The translations under genes were made by a program, and so were the position numbers. Below are positions 6,753 to 10,757 of a DNA stretch of 10,757 bases, piece after piece. Every line of letters begins with the position of its first letter. Positions within the stretch are counted from its first letter, which is position 1. Under the pieces are notes generated by a model. That model was not told where the DNA came from. It saw only the letters and a list, made by a program, of their open reading frames with translations, and did no database searches. The DNA is taken from contig JASLJL010000336.1 of assembly GCA_030152405.1 (NCBI GenBank), positions 1 to 10,757 of the forward strand, read 5' to 3'. Source of the DNA: Gordonia sp. (in: high G+C Gram-positive bacteria) (GTDB lineage Bacteria; Actinomycetota; Actinomycetes; Mycobacteriales; Mycobacteriaceae).

Positions 6753-7703
6753 ATGGACGTATCGGCGGAAAGCCTCATGACCCTCACCACAGTGCTACGC
6801 GAGGGCACCTTCGAAGCGGCGGCGGCATCGCTGCACGTCACGCCGTCGGCGGTGAGTCAGCGGATCAAGGCGCTGGAGCAGTCTGTCGGCCGCGTCCTGG
6901 TCAGGCGTGTCAAACCGGTGACCGCGACGGCCGACGGCGAAGTCCTGGCCCGGCTCGGCGAACAGTGGTCGCTTCTGGTCGCCGAAGCGCAGGGCGAGCT
7001 CACCGGAATCGCACACGAACCCGACGTGGACCCGCGTCTCCTTCCCCGCGTCACCATTCCGATCGCATGCAACGCCGACTCCCTCGCGACCTGGTTCCTG
7101 CCGGTCGTCGCCGAGTTCCACGGCGCGCATCCCGTGTCGATCGATCTGCATCGAGACGATGAGAGCGTGACGACCGCGATGCTCCGTGCCGGCGACGTGG
7201 TCGGCGCCGTCACGTCCGAGCCGATCGTGGTGCGCGGCTGCCAGACCGTGGAACTCGGCTCGCTCCGCTATTACCCCGTCGCGTCGCCCGAGTTCATCGA
7301 GCGCTGGCTGCCGAACGGCGTCCGCGCGCGCGACATGCAGTATGCCCCGATGGTCATGTTCGATCGCAAAGACCACCTGCAGATCAAGGCCCTCAAACAC
7401 CTCGTCGCCGAGCCGATCTCACCTCCGGTCAACTACATTCCGTCGGCTGCGGAGTACCGGCGGGCCATCCAGGCGGGCGTCGGATGGGGCGCCGTGCCCG
7501 AGGTGGAGATCGACGACGATCAGATCGGACGTCAGCTCGTCCCGCTCACTCGCAAGCCCGTCGACGTGCCGCTCTACTGGCAGCACTGGAAGCTGCGGTC
7601 ACCGCTCGTCACCGCGCTGACCGAGATCGTCGTGGAGCACGCCCGCCGCAGCCTCGTCGCCCCGCGCCGCGGCCTCGCTCCGGTGCCCTCCGGCGGTCGT
7701 TGA
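6753..7703 (+). CDS. lysG: LysR-type regulator, LysG/ArgP (IciA)-like
   Basis: This 316-residue protein is a LysR-type transcription regulator. The winged helix-turn-helix occupies about residues 5-62, with EGTFEAAAASLHVTPSAVSQ (17-36) running into RIKALE. The effector-binding region starts near residue 90 with LLPRVTIPIACNADSLATWF. The ArgP/LysG family has this TIPIACNADSLATWFLP signature, and the divergent position next to a LysE exporter fits activation of export by lysine or arginine. The ATG at 6753 is chosen because the HTH follows directly. A GTG at 6741 with AGGA nine bases upstream would add four residues, and neither ribosome site is strong. The C-terminal tail is longer than in LysG (about 290 residues), and its TGA lies inside the first copy of an intergenic repeat. 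Confidence 0.88.
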   Translation: MDVSAESLMTLTTVLREGTFEAAAASLHVTPSAVSQRIKALEQSVGRVLVRRVKPVTATADGEVLARLGEQWSLLVAEAQGELTGIAHEPDVDPRLLPRVTIPIACNADSLATWFLPVVAEFHGAHPVSIDLHRDDESVTTAMLRAGDVVGAVTSEPIVVRGCQTVELGSLRYYPVASPEFIERWLPNGVRARDMQYAPMVMFDRKDHLQIKALKHLVAEPISPPVNYIPSAAEYRRAIQAGVGWGAVPEVEIDDDQIGRQLVPLTRKPVDVPLYWQHWKLRSPLVTALTEIVVEHARRSLVAPRRGLAPVPSGGR

Positions 7704-7828
7704 GCCGACGCCTAGAACACCCCTCCATCGGTGGTTGAGCCGACATCGAGGCGCCAGCCGAGGCACTCCCTCCAACGGTGGTTGAGCCGACACCGAGGCG
7801 CCAGCCGAGGCGTCGTGTCGAAACCACG
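7688..7828. repeat. Tandem 47-bp palindromic intergenic repeat, about 2.5 copies
   Basis: Copies beginning CTCCATCGGTGGTTGAGCC (7723) and CTCCAACGGTGGTTGAGCC (7770) are 47 bases apart. They match at about 40 of 42 positions, through GAGGCGCCAGCCGAGGC. A truncated copy, CTCCGGCGGTCGTTGAGCC, starts at 7688 and includes the lysG stop codon at 7701-7703. The last copy is followed by GTGTCGAAACCAC (7815-7827), the near reverse complement of its own start GTGGTTGAGCCGACAC (7778-7793), so the unit can fold into one long imperfect hairpin. This is a REP/MITE-like non-coding element of a kind familiar between genes in Gordonia-like genomes. It fills most of the gap from the lysG stop to the next gene. 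A long stem may stop or slow transcription leaving lysG. Confidence 0.8.
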
Positions 7829-7885
7829 CACCCCCACTCCCCAACTCCCCAGCACCCCGGCTCACCAGGCGGGTACTCTCCGAAC

Positions 7886-9496
7886 GTGAAGTGCCTGCGC
7901 GTCCTATCTCTGCTCGCATCAGCGGCCGTTGCCGTCGGAATGTGCGTCGTTCCGGGCGACGCGCAGGCCGGTCCGGCGTCGTGCGTTCCGTTCGGCACCG
8001 CCCAGATTCCACCTGGCGCCCCGGCGACGGGCGATCGGTCCGGGCTGGAGACGTTCCCCCGGTACACCGGTCGTTCAGCTCCGGCCCGCGTGGAACTCCG
8101 CACCGAGACCGCCCAGTTCAACCGCCACTGGGAGTTCGCTCTGGCCGACCATCGCCTGCTCACTCGGCCGCGGTCGTCGACGCAGTGGCGTTCGGTTCCC
8201 CTCCCCTCTTGCCTCCTACAGCGCCTCGTCGCGATCTCTCTCGACGACGACGAGCTGGTGGGCGTCGATCGCCGGGGCTGGATCTACACGATGGACAACG
8301 TGAATCAGTCGCCGCGACTGTGGAACTGGACGTCGGCCTGGGGCGCGATGCTGTGGACTGCGCCGGGGCGGACCCTCCCGGGCCGGAAGCCGGGCGGCTG
8401 GGCGCTGTCGGTCAGCTCGCCGTGGGACAACCGGGTCTACCAGGACGTCGCGGGGCGCGTGCATCCGAGCGGGATGGCCAAGATGACGATGATTCCCGCT
8501 CTCACCGGCGACGGAAGTCGCATCACCTATGCCGATCCATGGCTCCCCAACGATGACAGCTATGAGGTGGGCGGACCGCTCGGCGGACGCTTCCAGGCAA
8601 TCTCGCTGTCGGCGTCCGCGTCGACGATGTTCGTGATGAACAAATACGGCGACATGTTCACGCGCACATTCGATTTCGATTCGTCGGGCTCGGACTCGGT
8701 CTTCTTCCGATACAGCTGGGAGTCGCAGCGTGGCAAGCCGAGCGCCGACAATCTGCTGGTCGAGACATGGAACCGGTCGACCGCCGCCGTCCAGCTGCCG
8801 GCCCCCGATTGGGCTCGTCAGCCCAAGATCCCCGGCCGGATCACCTCGACGGTCACCGTGATCTCGACCGGCTCGGGCGTGGAACGGCGTGAACTACGGG
8901 TCGCGGGTGTCCACGGCGGTGTCGTCGGGTTCTGGCACAAAGCCCTGCACGCATCGACGTGGTCGTTCACTCGCACCGGTGGTCCGCTGCCCGGTGCCCA
9001 GATCGAGAACTCCGCCGCCGACCGGTCGTCCGAGACCCTCGCGCCGCCGTCGCAGTGGAACCTCTCGGCGTCGCTTCCGTCGAGAAGGGCGCTTGTCGAC
9101 GGCCAACTGCTCATCGACGTCGGGCTGCCGTACAGCGTGGTGGATCCGCGGACGCTCGACCGCATCGGGCTGAGCGCGCCCGCCTCCGGCTATCGCCTGC
9201 ACGTCGCCGCATTCGACCCTGCCGCGACCACTCGCCCTGCGGTCGTCGTGACACCGAGCTGTGCCCGGATCGGCGTCCTGCTGCATACTGCCGACGGGAT
9301 GCGGATGTCGCCGAGCAGTCCCGGCCTCACCTCTGTTCCGCGGCACCTCGTCGGTGCGATCGCCCTCGACGACGCGACGTTCGCACGACGCCGCACCGAC
9401 AAAGCGGTCCATGGGTTCGTCCGAGACTGGATGCGAGGCAAGGCGATCGCGCCGATCACCTTGAGCGCCACTACCGAGAGCATGGTGATCAGATGA
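7886..9496 (+). CDS. Unrecognised secreted protein, possible beta-propeller
   Basis: I do not recognise this 536-residue protein. The start is a GTG at 7886, chosen because it gives a good Sec signal peptide (MKCLRVLSLLASAAVAVGMC, cleavage likely near the A-Q-A at 26-28). Upstream in-frame codons lie inside the repeat, and no strong ribosome site is visible. The mature part has only three cysteines (33, 109, 459). It contains repeated short hydrophobic strands ending in turns such as DDDELVGVDRRGWIYTMDN (120-138) and STMFVMNKYGDMFTRTFDFD (246-265). Trp is frequent, as in WNWTSAWGAMLW (146-157). This strand-turn pattern suggests a beta-propeller or similar all-beta fold, but no catalytic motif is evident. 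There is no lipobox, C-terminal membrane helix or sorting signal, so it is probably released or held in the cell envelope. Its stop overlaps the hydrolase start (ATGA). Confidence 0.8.
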   Translation: MKCLRVLSLLASAAVAVGMCVVPGDAQAGPASCVPFGTAQIPPGAPATGDRSGLETFPRYTGRSAPARVELRTETAQFNRHWEFALADHRLLTRPRSSTQWRSVPLPSCLLQRLVAISLDDDELVGVDRRGWIYTMDNVNQSPRLWNWTSAWGAMLWTAPGRTLPGRKPGGWALSVSSPWDNRVYQDVAGRVHPSGMAKMTMIPALTGDGSRITYADPWLPNDDSYEVGGPLGGRFQAISLSASASTMFVMNKYGDMFTRTFDFDSSGSDSVFFRYSWESQRGKPSADNLLVETWNRSTAAVQLPAPDWARQPKIPGRITSTVTVISTGSGVERRELRVAGVHGGVVGFWHKALHASTWSFTRTGGPLPGAQIENSAADRSSETLAPPSQWNLSASLPSRRALVDGQLLIDVGLPYSVVDPRTLDRIGLSAPASGYRLHVAAFDPAATTRPAVVVTPSCARIGVLLHTADGMRMSPSSPGLTSVPRHLVGAIALDDATFARRRTDKAVHGFVRDWMRGKAIAPITLSATTESMVIR

Positions 9497-10329
9497 GCGA
9501 CATGATCGATGTTGCCGACGGTGCTGCCGTCTGGGCATCGAGTACCGGTGACGGTCCCGCCGTCCTCCTGTCGGCCGGACTCGGAATGCCGCCTGGCACA
9601 TGGGCTTTCACCGGGCTCCCGGACCTTCTGGCCGGTGCCGGATTTCGGGTGATCACGTACGCGGCGCGCGGAGTCGCGCCGTCGTCGGCGACGCCCGCGC
9701 CCTACACGGTCCACCAGATGGCGTCGGACGCCGCCGCAGTGCTCGACCACTACGGCGTGGACGAAGCGATCGTCGTCGGCTATTCGATGGGCTGCTACAT
9801 CTCCCAGGCCCTGTTCGACGTGTGGGACGGCCGGATCCGCGGTCTCGCGATGGTCGCCGGGCTGCGGTCGTCCGTGATCGGCGAGATGGTCAACCAGATG
9901 GAGCTCGACCTCATCGAGAGACTCGGCAGCGTCCCGGCGTCGGTGTCGCTCTTCGAGCAGTTGATGACGACGCTGTCACCGTCCGCACTGCGCGACAACG
10001 CGCAGGTCGCCGTGTGGCGAGACCTGATGGGCAGCGGTTCGGAAGTGTGGACATCCGACGCAGGCCAACACGGCCAGACTGCGGCCTCGTACGCCTGGAT
10101 GAGCGCCGGCGAGCCCACTGTCGAGCGGCTCCAGGCCATCGACTGCCCGACACTCGTCGTCGGCTTCGGTGACGACGTGTTCTTCCCTCCGGCCGGTTCT
10201 CGGGAAGCCGCCGCGCACATCCCGAACTCTCGCTGGATTCTCATCGAAGGCGAGGGCCACGGCGGTTTGATGCTCGACGCCCAGCATCGCGCCGCATCGC
10301 ACGTCGCGGAGTTCTGCGCGACGCTCTGA
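9493..10329 (+). CDS. Alpha/beta hydrolase
   Basis: This 278-residue protein is a single-domain alpha/beta-fold hydrolase without a signal peptide, so it acts in the cytoplasm. The expected elements are all visible: the oxyanion-region strand AVLLSAGLGMPPGTW (23-37), the nucleophile elbow VVGYSMGCY (94-102) with Ser98, the acid strand TLVVGFGDDVFFPP (220-233) with Asp227 or Asp228, and the catalytic His256 in EGEGHGGLM (252-260). A helical cap lies between about 125 and 210. The fold is certain; the substrate is not, since esterases, haloperoxidase-like enzymes and C-C hydrolases share this layout. The ATG overlaps the stop of the secreted-protein gene, and GGTGATC lies just upstream, so the two are probably translated together. 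That pairing of an exported and a cytoplasmic protein is unexplained. Confidence 0.9.
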   Translation: MSDMIDVADGAAVWASSTGDGPAVLLSAGLGMPPGTWAFTGLPDLLAGAGFRVITYAARGVAPSSATPAPYTVHQMASDAAAVLDHYGVDEAIVVGYSMGCYISQALFDVWDGRIRGLAMVAGLRSSVIGEMVNQMELDLIERLGSVPASVSLFEQLMTTLSPSALRDNAQVAVWRDLMGSGSEVWTSDAGQHGQTAASYAWMSAGEPTVERLQAIDCPTLVVGFGDDVFFPPAGSREAAAHIPNSRWILIEGEGHGGLMLDAQHRAASHVAEFCATL

Positions 10330-10357
10330 TCTCCCCGTTCGTACGGTGCGGCTCTCT

Positions 10358-10370
10358 AGCGGAGTCGAGA
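10358..10370. repeat. Copy of the dispersed AGCGGAGTCGAGA motif
   Basis: AGCGGAGTCGAGA matches the opposite strand at 1094-1106 exactly and overlaps in sequence with the copy at 4642-4654. It lies just after the hydrolase gene, in the non-coding stretch before the last gene. Confidence 0.45.
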
Positions 10371-10382
10371 CACGAGCCTCAC

Positions 10383-10418
10383 TCGAACGCCCCAGTAGTC
10401 GAACATACGTTTTTGTCA
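10383..10418 (+). promoter_or_regulatory. Candidate promoter for the long leader
   Basis: The stretch 10401-10445 is the most A/T-rich patch in this part of the window. TACGTT (10406-10411) is a fair -10, with TCGAAC (10383-10388) as a weak -35 at 17 bases, which would start RNA near 10418. A second reading uses TTGTCA (10413-10418) as -35 and GAACGT (10436-10441) as -10, also with 17 bases, starting RNA near 10447. The sequence alone cannot choose between them. Confidence 0.35.
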
Positions 10419-10433
10419 GAGGTGATCTATATC

Positions 10434-10454
10434 ATGAACGTAGTTCCCGGGTGA
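10434..10454 (+). CDS. Possible upstream leader-peptide ORF (6 codons plus stop)
   Basis: ATG AAC GTA GTT CCC GGG TGA encodes MNVVPG. It is preceded by AGAGGTGATC (10418-10427), a nearly full match to the 16S anti-Shine-Dalgarno complement, at an ideal 6-base spacing. Such a strong site in front of a six-codon frame is unlikely to serve another gene, because no longer frame uses it. The stop sits inside a small CCCGG/CCGGG hairpin (10446-10461). A second short frame (GTG at 10451, MTPGSKVL, stop at 10475-10477) overlaps it. This is the arrangement of a translated leader that senses ribosome behaviour, but translation has not been shown. Confidence 0.42.
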   Translation: MNVVPG

Positions 10455-10653
10455 CACCGGGGTCGAAGGTTCTTTGACAAGTCGATAGCGCGCTGCAGTC
10501 AGGCGACCCGTACAAGACTGCTCGTTCCTCGGGGGAGAGTGCGAGCCGCGGGAGACTCGCAGCGGCACCCGCCGACCGCCACTACCCGGCGTGGGTGGTG
10601 GCGGTCGGAGGTCCACGCCCATCGGCCACACCTACGCCTTGAGGAGGTTCGTC
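10446..10653 (+). promoter_or_regulatory. Structured 5' leader with alternative hairpins before the last gene
   Basis: Several stems can form. CCCGG (10446-10450) pairs with CCGGG (10457-10461). TGCGAG (10540-10545) pairs with CTCGCA (10556-10561), which competes with GCCGC (10545-10549) pairing to GCGGC (10562-10566). A 16-bp stem joins 10572-10587 to 10593-10608 with one G-U pair and a GGCGT loop. TTCCTC (10525-10530) could also cover the GAGGAG of the ribosome site at 10641-10647. Mutually exclusive stems and a short upstream frame are typical of attenuators. The 16-bp stem is not followed by a T-run, so a classical terminator is not supported. I do not recognise a known riboswitch. Apart from these elements, the 324-base gap holds only the repeat copy at 10358-10370. 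Confidence 0.5.
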
Positions 10654-10757
10654 ATGTTCACCACTATTGTCCGCGAGCTCACCGACACAATCGTCGACGA
10701 ACTCGCACCACCGGCCACCACCGAGCCCGCTGGCTCGCCGCGACTGGCGTGCCGACT
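10654..10757 (+). CDS. Partial gene running off the window; possible WhiB7-like regulator
   Basis: Only the first 34 codons are visible: MFTTIVRELTDTIVDELAPP, then ATTEPAGSPRLACR, with the gene continuing past the edge. The start is well supported by GAGGAGG at 10641-10647, six bases before the ATG. The visible part is a short acidic, amphipathic helix followed by a proline/threonine linker, and then L-A-C-R. WhiB7 proteins begin with a variable acidic N-terminus followed by an L-P-C-R or similar Cys that is the first iron-sulfur ligand, and their genes have long leaders with upstream ORFs and hairpins. The match is suggestive only. The decisive residues (the other three Cys, the G-V-W-G-G turn and the R-G-R-P-R AT-hook) are beyond the window, so the function is unknown. 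Confidence 0.6.
   Translation, partial: MFTTIVRELTDTIVDELAPPATTEPAGSPRLACR

Noticed and set aside
7688..7828. CRISPR array
   Set aside because: The repeats are directly adjacent 47-bp units without unique spacers, there are too few copies, and no cas genes are present.
7778..7885. Earlier in-frame start for the secreted protein
   Set aside because: It lies within the intergenic repeat and would place a Pro/His-rich segment before the signal peptide.
8894..9750. Minus-strand frames opposite the secreted protein and hydrolase genes
   Set aside because: No domain features; Arg-rich composition typical of antisense shadows, and the hydrolase motifs define the coding strand.
10335..10346. Terminator hairpin CCGT-TCGT-ACGG after the hydrolase gene
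   Set aside because: A four-base stem without a T-run is too weak to call.
10572..10608. Intrinsic terminator at the 16-bp hairpin
   Set aside because: The stem is strong, but the following bases (AGGTCCACGCCC) contain no T-run, so it is kept only as a structural element.
10416..10631. Minus-strand frame of 71 codons across the leader
   Set aside because: Its sequence is the complement of the hairpins, with Pro/Arg runs, and has no ribosome site or family resemblance.

Overview
The window reads as chromosomal DNA of a high-GC actinobacterium, most likely a mycolate-producing member of the Mycobacteriales such as Gordonia or a relative. This is inferred from the strong G/C third-position bias, frequent GTG starts, many Tat-type secreted proteins, a LysE/LysG pair, and GGTGGTTGAGCC-type intergenic repeats. 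I saw no transposase, integrase, tRNA, rRNA or CRISPR array. Base composition is even across the genes, so nothing points to recent transfer.

Layout. At 36-1084 (minus strand) a membrane-anchored SPFH/band-7 protein is followed, with an ATGA stop/start overlap, by a 55-residue ribbon-helix-helix protein. At 1166-4020 two Tat-exported phosphatases are divergently transcribed from a 116-bp shared region: a PhoD-type alkaline phosphatase (minus) and a purple-acid-phosphatase-like metallophosphoesterase (plus). Together they look like a phosphate-scavenging module. At 3953-4615 (minus) a six-helix membrane protein overlaps the second phosphatase tail to tail. It may be the last gene of a minus-strand run with a FadI/FadA2-type thiolase (4662-5963) and a LysE/ArgO-type amino-acid exporter (6044-6673). 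The exporter is divergent from its probable LysR-type regulator, LysG/ArgP-like (6753-7703), and the 79 bp between them hold clear LTTR-type dyads.

At 7688-7828 there is a short tandem array of a 47-bp palindromic intergenic repeat, the first copy of which contains the regulator's stop codon. At 7886-10329 an unrecognised secreted protein of 536 residues and an alpha/beta hydrolase of 278 residues overlap by ATGA and are probably co-translated.

At 10330-10653 lies a long non-coding stretch that looks like a structured 5' leader. It has an AT-rich promoter-like patch, a very short upstream ORF with an excellent Shine-Dalgarno sequence, several hairpins including a 16-bp stem, and then a strong GAGGAGG ribosome site in front of a gene that runs off the window at 10757. 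Only 34 codons of that gene are visible. The leader organisation and the SPRLACR end are compatible with a WhiB7-like regulator, but this is a hypothesis. The leader, the SPFH-RHH pair and the secreted protein/hydrolase pair are the three places most worth a second look.
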